64,000 nt of DNA from Paraburkholderia phosphatilytica (GTDB lineage: Bacteria; Pseudomonadota; Gammaproteobacteria; Burkholderiales; Burkholderiaceae). Each line of letters opens with the position of its first letter. Position 1 is the stretch's first letter. Below the pieces are notes generated by a model. That model ran no database searches, was not told the origin of the DNA, and worked only from the letters and a program-made list of their open reading frames with translations. Below, piece by piece: positions 46,542 through 55,123 of this stretch. The translations under genes and the position numbers were made by a program. The stretch is taken from assembly GCF_003443895.1 (NCBI RefSeq), contig NZ_QQOA01000002.1, positions 186,001 through 250,000 of the forward strand. The letters are read 5' to 3'.

Positions 46542-47438
46542 TTGGCCCGTATCGTCCTCAAGATCGACGTCGACACGCTGCGCGGCACGCGTGAAGGCGT
46601 GCCGAATCTCGCGCGGATCTTCGACCGCTTCAAGGCGCGCGCCACCTTCCTCTTCAGCCTCGGTCCGGATCACACCGGCTGGGCGATGCGCCGCGTGCTG
46701 CGGCCGGGTTTTCTGAAGAAGGTGTCGCGCACGTCGGTGGTCGAACACTACGGCATCCGCCAGTTGATGTACGGCGTGCTGCTGCCCGGCCCCGACATCG
46801 GCGCGCGCGCCGCTGCCGACATGCGCGCGATCCACGAAGCCGGCTTCGAGTGCGGCATCCATACGTGGGACCACGTGTACTGGCAGGACAACGTGCGCTC
46901 GAAACCGCGCGACTGGACCGCCGCGCAGATGCAGAAGAGCCACGAACGTTTCGTCGAGGTGTTCGGCGCGCCGCCGGTCACGCACGGCGCGGCGGGCTGG
47001 CAGATGAACGGCCACGCGTTCGAGCAGATCGACGCGTGGGGCATGCGTTACGCGTCGGATGGACGCGGCCATGCGCCGTACTTCCCGGTCGTAGACGGCA
47101 GAACCCTGGCCCACGTGCAGATGCCCACCACGCTGCCCACGCTCGATGAAGTGCTGGGCGTCGACAATATCGATGAGACCAACGTCGCAGCATGGATGCT
47201 CGCGCGCACCGAGAACAATCCGTGCGACCAGGTGTTCACGCTGCATGCGGAACTCGAAGGCCAGAAGCTCGCGCCGATCTTCGAGCAACTGCTCGACGGC
47301 TGGCGCGCGCAAGGCCACACGTTCGCGACGATGGGCGACTATCACGCGACGCTGGACCGCGACTCGCTGCCATCGTACCCTGTGACCTGGGGTGAAATCC
47401 CCGGCCGCTCCGGCGAGCTGATCGTCCAGCCCGACTGA
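46542..47438 (+). CDS. arnD: Ara4FN deformylase ArnD
   Basis: Polysaccharide-deacetylase fold (NodB), 298 aa, removing formyl from undecaprenyl-P-Ara4FN. The metal-binding KIDVDTLRG (Asp pair), GIHTWDHVYWQD (His-x3-His) and HGAAGWQMN motifs are present. Start appears to be TTG (MARIVLKIDVDTL), with GGAG 8 nt upstream; no ATG or GTG fits as well. Last of the arn genes. Confidence 0.92.
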   Translation: MARIVLKIDVDTLRGTREGVPNLARIFDRFKARATFLFSLGPDHTGWAMRRVLRPGFLKKVSRTSVVEHYGIRQLMYGVLLPGPDIGARAAADMRAIHEAGFECGIHTWDHVYWQDNVRSKPRDWTAAQMQKSHERFVEVFGAPPVTHGAAGWQMNGHAFEQIDAWGMRYASDGRGHAPYFPVVDGRTLAHVQMPTTLPTLDEVLGVDNIDETNVAAWMLARTENNPCDQVFTLHAELEGQKLAPIFEQLLDGWRAQGHTFATMGDYHATLDRDSLPSYPVTWGEIPGRSGELIVQPD

Positions 47439-47544
47439 TCTCCCTGCCGGCGCGCGGCCCGCAACCGGCACGCGCGCCCGGTATCGCTGCATCCCCTTCC
47501 TGCGCGTCGCGACCACCGGCCCTCACAAGAAAACGGAGAACCTC

Positions 47545-48006
47545 GTGCCCATCGCAGTCGACCAGACCGTCCCCGACTTCACCGCTCCCGCCACTGGCGA
47601 AGACTTTACGCTGTCGGGCGCACGCGGCAAGAAGCTCGTGCTGTATTTCTACCCGAAGGACAACACGCCGGGCTGCACGACCGAAGGTCTGCAGTTCCGC
47701 GATCTGCATCCGAAGTTCAAGAAGGCCGGCGCAGTGATCGTCGGCGTGTCGCGCGACAGCCTGCGTTCGCACGAGAACTTCAAGACCAAGCTCGAACTGC
47801 CGTTTACGCTGGTATCGGACCCGGACGAGACGCTGTGCACGCTCTTCGACGTCATCAAAATGAAGAAAATGTATGGCAAAGAGGTACGTGGCATCGAGCG
47901 CTCCACGTTCCTGATCGACGGTGCCGGGGTACTCCGGCGCGAATGGCGCGGCATCAAGGTGCCGGGCCATGTCGACGAGGTCCTGGAGGCTGTACAAGCG
48001 CTTTGA
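47545..48006 (+). CDS. bcp: Thiol peroxidase, PrxQ/BCP family
   Basis: Peroxiredoxin, 153 aa, reducing hydroperoxides with thioredoxin. The peroxidatic Cys44 is in PKDNTPGCTTEG. The resolving Cys usually five residues later is absent (Leu49); the only other Cys is Cys98, so it may be a 1-Cys or atypical enzyme. GTG start (47545) with GGAG 7 nt upstream. Separated from arnD by 106 bp. Confidence 0.95.
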   Translation: MPIAVDQTVPDFTAPATGEDFTLSGARGKKLVLYFYPKDNTPGCTTEGLQFRDLHPKFKKAGAVIVGVSRDSLRSHENFKTKLELPFTLVSDPDETLCTLFDVIKMKKMYGKEVRGIERSTFLIDGAGVLRREWRGIKVPGHVDEVLEAVQAL

Positions 48007-48372
48007 GGCGCGTTATATTGATTTTCAATGAGTGCCTGTCCACCCCATTTTTTTCCGCGCTGCGCCGTCTTTCACGGTACCGACACCACCGACGCCCACT
48101 CCTCCTTCCAGTGCGTCGAAGTCGCAAGGCACAGTGCGATGACCGAAGTCGAGCCGCTTGCCCCAGGAGCCGGGGCGGCGGCTTTTTTATTTCTCCCCCG
48201 CCGGCTCGCTGCCGGTCCGGTCTTTCCTCCAAGGAGCTCATCGAAAAACCAGGCGAACCGGCATCTTCAGATCTGAGCGCGTCGCTCGTTGCCGTCGGCA
48301 CACGCCTACCCGGCGAATGTTCGCGGCACTTTGCGATGCACGATATGCGACCCGATTTCCTCGAGGGACACC
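48007..48372. other. Intergenic region bcp / phoH
   Basis: 366 bp without a convincing gene. It holds TTATATTG near 48012-48019 (possible -10) and an intrinsic terminator at 48153-48188, so a short transcript of roughly 150 nt between them is conceivable. The phoH ribosome site is GAGGGA at its end. Confidence 0.45.
48153..48188 (+). terminator. Intrinsic terminator downstream of bcp
   Basis: GCCGC-TT-GCCCC (48153-48164) pairs with GGGGC-GG-CGGC (about 48172-48182), then six T residues (48183-48188). It lies about 150 bp after bcp. Confidence 0.85.
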
Positions 48373-50214
48373 ATGCCTTTGCCTTCCGCACCCAGCAAGC
48401 TCGGTAATCTTCTGCCGCCTGACGAATACAAGGCCAAAGCCCGGCCGGCGGCGAAAACGACGGTGCGACAGCCTGAACCCGCAGGCGATCCGGAATCGGC
48501 CGGCTATGACGACGTGAGCGTCGTCACGCCGATCGCGGCAACCAGTCATGCCGCGCCGACGCTGCGCTCCGTCCCGACCGCCGCCACTGGCGCCACGTCC
48601 GAATCCACCTCCGCGCGCGGCCGAAAAACGAAGCAGACCGCGGCGCTCCTGCAACCGGTTCCTGCCGTCACGCCAGCGCCCGAATCCGAGTCCGACGACG
48701 CTGCGCCCGCCACGCCGGTCGCGCGCGGCGCGCGCTCCGGCACGAAGGCGCCCGCCGCGGCCGCTACGCCCACGACCCGCGGCTCGGCCCGCAGGCGCGC
48801 CGGTTCCGTCGACGACACCGAAACGCGCAAGCTGTTCGTGCTCGACACCAACGTGCTGATGCACGACCCGACCTGTCTCTTCCGCTTCGAGGAACACGAC
48901 GTCTATCTGCCGATGATGACGCTCGAGGAGCTCGACAACCACAAGAAGGGGATGTCGGAAGTCGCGCGTAACGCCCGCCAGGTGAGCCGCACGCTCGATG
49001 CGCTCGTCGCGAACGCCGGTCCGATCTCCGAAGGCATCTCGCTGTCGCGCCTCGGCAGCCGGGAGGCCTCGGGACGCCTGTACTTCCAGACCAAGCTCAC
49101 CGCGATCGAGCCGGTGGAAGGCCTGCCGGAAGGCAAGGCCGACAACCAGATCCTCGGTGTCGTGCGCGCACTGCAACGCGACCGCGAAGACCGCCAGGTC
49201 GTGCTGGTGTCGAAAGACATCAACATGCGGATCAAGGCGCACGCGCTCGGCCTGCCCGCGGAAGACTACTTCAACGACCAGGTTCTCGAAGACAAGGACC
49301 TGCTGTATACGGGCATCCGCGCGCTGCCGCAGGACTTCTGGACGAAGCACGCGAAGGGCATGGAGAGCTGGCAGGACACCAAGACCGGCACCACGTACTA
49401 CCGCGTGACGGGACCGCTGTGCGGCTCGATGCTCGTCAACGAGTTCGTCTACCTCGAGCCGCAGAACGGCGAGCCCGCGTTCCATGCGATCGTGCGCGAG
49501 CTGAACGGCAAGACGGCGCTGCTGCAGACGCTGCGCGACTACGGCCACCACAAGAACAACGTGTGGGGCATCACGGCGCGTAACCGCGAGCAGAACTTCG
49601 CGCTGAACCTGCTGATGAACCCGGAGATCGACTTCGTCACGCTGCTCGGCCAGGCCGGCACCGGCAAGACGCTCGTCGCGCTCGCGGCGGGCCTCGCGCA
49701 GGTGCTCGACGACAAGCGCTACAACGAGATCATCGTGACGCGCGCAACCGTTCCGGTCGGCGAGGACATCGGCTTTCTGCCGGGTACCGAGGAAGAGAAG
49801 ATGCAGCCGTGGATGGGCGCATTCGACGACAACCTCGAGGTTCTGCAGAAAACCGACGACGCAGCCGGCGAATGGGGCCGCGCCGCGACCCAGGAGCTGA
49901 TCCGCTCGCGCCTGAAGGTGAAGAGCATGAACTTCATGCGCGGCCGGACCTTCGTCGACAAGTATCTGATCATCGACGAAGCGCAGAACCTGACGCCGAA
50001 ACAGATGAAGACGCTCGTCACGCGCGCGGGTCCGGGCACCAAGATCATCTGCCTCGGCAACATCGCGCAGATCGACACGCCGTACCTGACGGAAGGCAGC
50101 TCGGGCCTCACCTATGTCGTCGACCGCTTCAAGGGCTGGGCGCATAGCGGCCACGTAACGCTTGCCCGCGGCGAGCGCTCGCGGCTGGCCGACTACGCGT
50201 CGGACATCCTGTAG
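48373..50214 (+). CDS. PIN domain-PhoH family ATPase
   Basis: 613 aa. A disordered Ala/Thr/Pro-rich N-terminus (~1-150) precedes a PIN nuclease domain (RKLFVLDTNVLMHDP, acidic residues through ~residue 300) and a PhoH-type P-loop ATPase with Walker A GQAGTGKTLVALAAG (~430) and Walker B LIIDEAQNLTP. This PhoH2-like layout suggests RNA helicase plus ribonuclease activity, as shown for mycobacterial PhoH2. ATG at 48373 is preceded by GAGGGA. Monocistronic with its own terminator. Confidence 0.92.
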   Translation: MPLPSAPSKLGNLLPPDEYKAKARPAAKTTVRQPEPAGDPESAGYDDVSVVTPIAATSHAAPTLRSVPTAATGATSESTSARGRKTKQTAALLQPVPAVTPAPESESDDAAPATPVARGARSGTKAPAAAATPTTRGSARRRAGSVDDTETRKLFVLDTNVLMHDPTCLFRFEEHDVYLPMMTLEELDNHKKGMSEVARNARQVSRTLDALVANAGPISEGISLSRLGSREASGRLYFQTKLTAIEPVEGLPEGKADNQILGVVRALQRDREDRQVVLVSKDINMRIKAHALGLPAEDYFNDQVLEDKDLLYTGIRALPQDFWTKHAKGMESWQDTKTGTTYYRVTGPLCGSMLVNEFVYLEPQNGEPAFHAIVRELNGKTALLQTLRDYGHHKNNVWGITARNREQNFALNLLMNPEIDFVTLLGQAGTGKTLVALAAGLAQVLDDKRYNEIIVTRATVPVGEDIGFLPGTEEEKMQPWMGAFDDNLEVLQKTDDAAGEWGRAATQELIRSRLKVKSMNFMRGRTFVDKYLIIDEAQNLTPKQMKTLVTRAGPGTKIICLGNIAQIDTPYLTEGSSGLTYVVDRFKGWAHSGHVTLARGERSRLADYASDIL

Positions 50215-50245
50215 GCGGCTCGACACCCACCGCGCAGTCACCCAG

Positions 50246-50280
50246 ACCGCCTCCGGATTTTCCCGGAGGCGGTTTTTTTT
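50246..50280 (+). terminator. Intrinsic terminator after phoH
   Basis: ACCGCCTCCGG (50246-50256) and CCGGAGGCGGT (50263-50273) form an 11-bp stem, followed by eight T residues. Confidence 0.93.
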
Positions 50281-50611
50281 CGCCTTTCAGCCCCGCCAGC
50301 CGGGCCGCTCCGCGATTGCGTCGCTTCGATCTCCGGCTCAACTTCGAGCCAGACGGTGCCGATATCCTCGATAAGGGCAATGTAATTTTCGCCCCTTCCG
50401 GCTGCACGCACCGCAAGTTCCGCGCGCTATCTCGCGAGTTTTGTGCGCTCCTCAACGTTGGCGCGCGCAGGGCCGGAGTACATTGGCCTCGCCGTGTCCG
50501 GGACGCGATTTCCCACGTCGAGACCACGTGGTGGCAGTACGTCCGCTGGATGCAGGAAACAAATCGCAGACTTCGCGCGTGACCGGGCGGCGTCTGCCCC
50601 GGGGTTGACCA
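50281..50611. other. Intergenic region upstream of the HAD-UbiA gene
   Basis: 331 bp. An open frame at 50316-50582 (88 codons) has no recognisable family, an unusual composition for these genes and no ribosome site, so I do not call it a gene. A possible promoter is TGCCGA, 18 nt, TGTAAT near 50355-50386. Ribosome site for the next gene is weak (GGGG near 50600). Confidence 0.4.
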
Positions 50612-52036
50612 ATGCTAAGCAAACCACTCGTCGTCGACCTGGACGGCACGCTGCTCCGTTCGGACGTGCTGATCGAATCCGGCTTCGCGTACCTCAAATC
50701 CGCGCCGTACCGCTTCTACAAGCCGCTGCTGTGGCTGCTGCGCGGCGGCAAGCCCGCGCTCAAGACCCAGCTGGCCGACGCAACCGACATCGACGTCGCC
50801 GCGCTGCCCTACGACCGCACCGTGCTCGACTGGCTGTCCGCCGAACGCGCCGCCGGCCGTTCGCTGGTGCTCGCGACCGCGTGCAGCGAACGTTACGCGC
50901 AGGCCATCTCCGCGCATCTGGGCCTGTTCGACCGCACCTTCGCGACCGATGCCGAGACCAACCTCGCGGCCGCGCGCAAGCGCGACCAGCTGGTGGCCGA
51001 GTACGGCGAAAAAGGCTTCGACTACGTCGGCAACTCGCGCGACGACGTGCCCGTGTGGCGCTCGGCCGAACGCGCGTACGTGGTGAACCCGGACACCGGC
51101 GTGGAGCGCGCGGCACGGCGGATCGGCAACGTGGAGCGCGTGATCGATTCGCGCCCGTCCCTGCTGCGCACGTTCGCGAAAGCGTTGCGCCTGCATCAGT
51201 GGCTGAAGAACCTGCTGATCTTCCTGCCGCTCCTCGCCGCGCACATGCTGAACTCGCCGTTCGCGGTCGCGTCGGCGCTGCTCGCGTTTTTCTCGTTCGG
51301 ACTGTGCGCATCGAGCGTCTATCTGCTGAACGACCTGCTCGATCTCGAAGACGACCGCAACCATCCGGTGAAATGCAAACGGCCGCTGGCTTCGGGCGCG
51401 ATGCCGCTCGCGTGGGGGATGGCGCTGATACCCGTGCTGCTCGCCGGATCGTTCGCGATCGCGCTTGCGTGGCTGCCGGCGCGCTTCGCGCTCGTGCTGC
51501 TCGGATACTACGTGCTGACGCTCGCGTACTCGACCTTCATCAAGCGCCAGGTCGTGGTCGACGTCGTGACCCTCGCCGGCCTCTACACGACGCGCATCGT
51601 CGCGGGCACCGCGGCGGTCGGCGCGCATCTGACGTTCTGGCTGCTCGCATTCTCGATGTTCATGTTCCTGAGCCTCGCGCTGATCAAGCGCTACGCGGAA
51701 GTCCATGCGATGCAGGCGCGCGGCGTCACGAAAACGCGCGGCCGCGACTACACCGTCGCCGACCTGCCGATGATCTCGTCGCTCGGCACCGCGTCCGGCT
51801 ATCTGGCGGTGCTGGTGCTCGCGCTGTACATCCAGGACGCACGCACGATGAGCCTGTACCGCGAACCGCAGGTGATCTGGCTCGCGTGTCCGCTGGTGCT
51901 GTACTGGATCAGCCGGGCGTGGGTCATCGCGCATCGCGGCGGCATGCATGACGATCCGATCGTGTTCGCGGCGCGGGACCGCGTGAGTCTCGCCGTCGTA
52001 GCGTTGTGCGGGTTGGTGTTCTGGGCAGCAATCTGA
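50612..52036 (+). CDS. HAD phosphatase-UbiA prenyltransferase fusion
   Basis: 474 aa. Residues 1-190 are a HAD domain (VVDLDGTLLRSD, nucleophile Asp9; late acidic motif YVGNSRDDVPVW). From ~200 it is a membrane UbiA prenyltransferase with the Mg-binding NDLLDLEDD (240-248) followed by NHPVKCKRPLASG. This matches the decaprenyl-phosphate phosphoribosyltransferase branch, which moves phosphoribose to a polyprenyl phosphate; the HAD part could then remove the 5-phosphate. Such a product has not been shown here. GtrA follows 13 bp later. Confidence 0.85.
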   Translation: MLSKPLVVDLDGTLLRSDVLIESGFAYLKSAPYRFYKPLLWLLRGGKPALKTQLADATDIDVAALPYDRTVLDWLSAERAAGRSLVLATACSERYAQAISAHLGLFDRTFATDAETNLAAARKRDQLVAEYGEKGFDYVGNSRDDVPVWRSAERAYVVNPDTGVERAARRIGNVERVIDSRPSLLRTFAKALRLHQWLKNLLIFLPLLAAHMLNSPFAVASALLAFFSFGLCASSVYLLNDLLDLEDDRNHPVKCKRPLASGAMPLAWGMALIPVLLAGSFAIALAWLPARFALVLLGYYVLTLAYSTFIKRQVVVDVVTLAGLYTTRIVAGTAAVGAHLTFWLLAFSMFMFLSLALIKRYAEVHAMQARGVTKTRGRDYTVADLPMISSLGTASGYLAVLVLALYIQDARTMSLYREPQVIWLACPLVLYWISRAWVIAHRGGMHDDPIVFAARDRVSLAVVALCGLVFWAAI

Positions 52037-52049
52037 AGCAGGTGAAGCC

Positions 52050-52520
52050 ATGAGTGAAGCAAGAAGCGCCGCGCTCGGCGGCGCGCAGACAGTCGACGTG
52101 ATGAGCGGCATTCCAGCGGAGCTGGGACGCTCGCGGCTGGTCGCGGCTTATACGCTGTTCGCGGCCATTTCGATCCTGTCCAACCTGGGCAGCCAGAAAA
52201 TCGCGCTGCTCGTCTACAGCGGCTGGATGGCGGTGCCGCTGTCGGTGTTTTTCGGCACCGGCGTCGGCCTCGTCGTCAAGTTCGTGCTCGACAAGCTGTG
52301 GATCTTCCAGTACGAGCACCGCGACATCGCGCACGGCCTGGTGAGCTTCATTCTCTACAGCTGCATGGGCGTCGCGACGACGGTCATCTTCTGGGGCTTC
52401 GAGTTCGGCGCGGACCGCCTGTTCGGCACCGACACCGGGCGCCTCGCGGGTGGCTTCGTCGGGCTGGTGATCGGCTACTTCGTCAAATACCGGCTCGACA
52501 AGAAGTTCGTGTTTCGTTGA
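52050..52520 (+). CDS. GtrA family membrane protein
   Basis: 156 aa with four hydrophobic helices, GtrA fold. Members are thought to flip polyprenyl-phosphate sugars or assist that. Motifs: TGVGLVVKFVLDKLWIF, then FVGLVIGYFVKYRLDKKFVF at the end. It follows the UbiA fusion so closely that the pair is surely co-expressed; mycobacteria likewise place GtrA-like Rv3789 near the decaprenyl-phosphate-arabinose genes. Confidence 0.87.
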   Translation: MSEARSAALGGAQTVDVMSGIPAELGRSRLVAAYTLFAAISILSNLGSQKIALLVYSGWMAVPLSVFFGTGVGLVVKFVLDKLWIFQYEHRDIAHGLVSFILYSCMGVATTVIFWGFEFGADRLFGTDTGRLAGGFVGLVIGYFVKYRLDKKFVFR

Positions 52521-52632
52521 GGGGCGTTGATGGTGGGCGTTGACGCGGCGCTTTGAGTCCGCGCTTTGACCCGGATACCGCACCGCAAAGCAACACTTAG
52601 CGCGCGAAGTTCATGTAATTTATCAAGTTTTC

Positions 52633-52662
52633 TTGCGGGGGCCCTGCGGGACGGTCTACTAT
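52633..52662 (+). promoter_or_regulatory. Putative promoter of the NlpC/P60 gene
   Basis: TTGCGG (52633-52638), 18-nt spacer, TACTAT (52657-52662). The start of the lipoprotein at 52732 is ~63 nt downstream of the predicted start. Confidence 0.5.
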
Positions 52663-52731
52663 CGCGGCATCTGTACTATTTATGCGCGCGCTGAGATCGG
52701 CCCACCGCCGGGCGCGCTTCGTCGTATCCAC

Positions 52732-54090
52732 ATGCGCCGACTCTGGTTCCCGTTGCTGATGGCCCTGCTGCTCGCGGCGTGCTCGAGCGCGCCGCAGCGT
52801 TCCGCCCGCACCGGCGAATCCTCCTCTTCCGGCGCCTTCCGCACCAGGCCACCGGGCTTCCCGAACTTCGTCGACCACAGCATTGGCCGGGAGGAAATCC
52901 CGATTCAGGCGATGAGCCTCGTCGGCATTCCGTACCGCTGGGGCGGCAACACGCCGGATAGCGGCTTCGACTGCAGCGGCCTCGTGCGCTACGTGTTCGC
53001 GCGTTCCGCGTCGGTCAACCTGCCGCGCACCACCGCGGAGATGAGCACGCGCGGCGAATCCATCGACCCCGACGAGATCGCGACCGGCGACCTCGTGTTC
53101 TTCAACACGACCGGGCGGCCGCACTCGCACGTCGGCATCTACGTAGGCAAGCTGCGCTTCGTCAACGCGCCGTCCACCGGCGGCACCGTGCGCCTCGACT
53201 ACCTGAACAACCCGTACTGGGCAAAGCACTTCGACGGCATCCGCCGCGTCGCGCCGCCGAAGACGACACCCGCGCCGTTCGATGTGCCGACGTATCAGGC
53301 TTCGCGCACGCCTGAGGGGGCTAATGGTGCTGCGGGTGCGGCTGGTTCGGCTGCAGGCCCGGCGGGTGCGAAGGCGGGCTATGCGGCTGGTAATGCGTCG
53401 TCTTATGCGGCGACACCGGCTCAGGCGCCGATTCAGGCGCAGACGCCGATATCAACACCGGCCGGCGCGCGCCCGGCTGACGCACGCGCCGCGATGGCCG
53501 CGCAAACATCGGTTGCGCCCGTCGCGTCAGGCTTGAGCGGTGCGACAGCCACGCCCAATGGCGTGACTGGCGGCATCGCGCCGACGAACCCGCCGCCCGC
53601 CACCGCCGACGCGTTCGAGCCGCCGCCCAGCGCAATGAGCGCCGCGCAGCTGCAGGCTCGCGACGCAGGCGCGGTTTCGCCTGCGGCGTCCAGCGGTACC
53701 ACCGCGCCGACCATCCCGGCCACGCCGGCCTCACCGCCCTCGCCAACCATCGACGCGCGCGAAATGCAGCAACAGCAGCAGCAGCCGGTTGCCCCTGCCC
53801 GCACCGCAGCGCTTGCGCCGTCCTACGGTTCAGCTCCTGCGACACCCTCCAATACGCACCCAGATGCGATCGACCAGGCCGCGGACGCCTACGAACCGCC
53901 TCCGCCGTCCGCGACAACCGCCCAGCAGCAGGCACGCAGCGCGCAGCAGCTTCAACCCCAACCGTCCCCACCCGCCGCCGGCACGGAAGGCACGCAGATC
54001 ATGCGCGCGTCGACGGCATCGCACGGACAGCCGATCCGCACGCCCGCCGGCGACGATCCGATCGCCCGCTTCGCCAACGGCAGTTTCTGA
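52732..54090 (+). CDS. NlpC/P60 family lipoprotein endopeptidase
   Basis: 452 aa. Lipoprotein signal with lipobox LLAAC (Cys17). The NlpC/P60 catalytic domain has Cys81 in DSGFDCSGLVRYVF and His133 in HSHVGIYVG; the family cuts peptidoglycan stem peptides. From ~residue 190 the protein is Ala/Pro/Gln-rich and probably disordered, with an internal repeat (ADAFEPPPSAMSAAQLQARDA near 292, ADAYEPPPPSATTAQQQARSA near 384). The ATG at 52732 was chosen because it gives the signal peptide. Anchoring site (inner or outer membrane) cannot be told. Confidence 0.9.
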   Translation: MRRLWFPLLMALLLAACSSAPQRSARTGESSSSGAFRTRPPGFPNFVDHSIGREEIPIQAMSLVGIPYRWGGNTPDSGFDCSGLVRYVFARSASVNLPRTTAEMSTRGESIDPDEIATGDLVFFNTTGRPHSHVGIYVGKLRFVNAPSTGGTVRLDYLNNPYWAKHFDGIRRVAPPKTTPAPFDVPTYQASRTPEGANGAAGAAGSAAGPAGAKAGYAAGNASSYAATPAQAPIQAQTPISTPAGARPADARAAMAAQTSVAPVASGLSGATATPNGVTGGIAPTNPPPATADAFEPPPSAMSAAQLQARDAGAVSPAASSGTTAPTIPATPASPPSPTIDAREMQQQQQQPVAPARTAALAPSYGSAPATPSNTHPDAIDQAADAYEPPPPSATTAQQQARSAQQLQPQPSPPAAGTEGTQIMRASTASHGQPIRTPAGDDPIARFANGSF

Positions 54091-54252
54091 TTTTCCGCCG
54101 CGGCGCGCCATTAGCCGAACGGCCAACGTTCGCGCGCGACGGCGACCGGCCTTAAGTCACCTTGTCCGTTCAGCCAACGTACGGCCTCGTCGCCCCATGC
54201 CCGACGTCGCTCTGCTATCGTTTTCGTAATTCCTCGAACGGCAGGTGACGAC

Positions 54253-55089
54253 ATGGATCTCGGACTGAAGAACAAGGTGGTGCTGATCACGGGCGGCAGC
54301 AAAGGCATCGGGCTCGCGTGTGCGCGGGCGTTTGCGCGCGAGGGCGCGAAGGTCTCGATCGTGTCGCGCGACCCCGCGAATCTCGCGCGCGCCCGCGAAC
54401 AGCTCGCGAAAGAAGGCCTGCAGGTTCATCTCGCGCGCGCCGATCTGCACGAGGCGCACAGCGCGGCGGAAGTTGTGGAGGAGACGACCCAGGCAGTCGG
54501 ACCGATCGACGTGCTGATCAACAGTGCGGGCGCCGCGCGCCGCTTCGACCCGGAAACGCTCGATGCCGACGCGTTCCGGTCGACGATGGAAGCGAAGTAC
54601 TTTCCGTATATCTACACGCAGCAGGAGGTGCTGCGCAGGATGGTCGAACGTGCGAAAAACGCCAACCCGGCCAACCCGGGCAACCCGGGCAGCGCGCCCG
54701 GCGCGCCCGGCGCGATCGTCAACGTGATCGGCATGGGCGGCAAGGTCGCGACCGACATCCACATCGCGGGCGGCGCCGCGAACGCCGCGCTGATGCTGTC
54801 GACGGTCGGCCTCGCGCACTATTACGCGCGCTACGGCATCCGCATCAACGCGATCAATCCGGGGGCGACGCTCACCGAGCGCCTGCAGGAAGCGCTGAAC
54901 CTCGAAGCCGGCCAGCAGGGCATCGCGCCGGAAGAGGTGCTGGCCCGCGGCCAGTCGAAAGTGCCGCTCGGACGCTACGCGAAGCCGGAGGAAATCGCCG
55001 ACGTCGCACTCTTTCTCGCGAGCGAGCGGGCCAGCTACGTGACCGGCGCGATCGTGCCGATGGACGGCGGCAACGTGCCGCTGATCTAG
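54253..55089 (+). CDS. SDR-fold protein lacking the catalytic triad
   Basis: 278 aa. The NAD(P)-binding TGGSKGIG (13-20) and NSAG are intact, as is the C-terminal GAIVPMDGG block. The usual Ser-Tyr-Lys triad is missing: Ser is Gly160 (NVIGMGG), Tyr is Gly173 and Lys is Asn177 (HIAGGAANAALM). A Pro/Gly-rich insert (NPANPGNPGSAPGAPG, 138-153) precedes the region. It may bind a nucleotide without classical dehydrogenation, or use other residues. Single gene, convergent with pit. Confidence 0.85.
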   Translation: MDLGLKNKVVLITGGSKGIGLACARAFAREGAKVSIVSRDPANLARAREQLAKEGLQVHLARADLHEAHSAAEVVEETTQAVGPIDVLINSAGAARRFDPETLDADAFRSTMEAKYFPYIYTQQEVLRRMVERAKNANPANPGNPGSAPGAPGAIVNVIGMGGKVATDIHIAGGAANAALMLSTVGLAHYYARYGIRINAINPGATLTERLQEALNLEAGQQGIAPEEVLARGQSKVPLGRYAKPEEIADVALFLASERASYVTGAIVPMDGGNVPLI

Positions 55090-55123
55090 CGCGATCTGGC
55101 GGCCGGCGGTGGGCGGCTGGCGT

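Noticed and set aside
50316..50582. An 88-codon plus-strand frame upstream of the HAD-UbiA gene
   Set aside because: No ribosome site, no family resemblance, and composition unlike neighbouring genes; left as non-coding.
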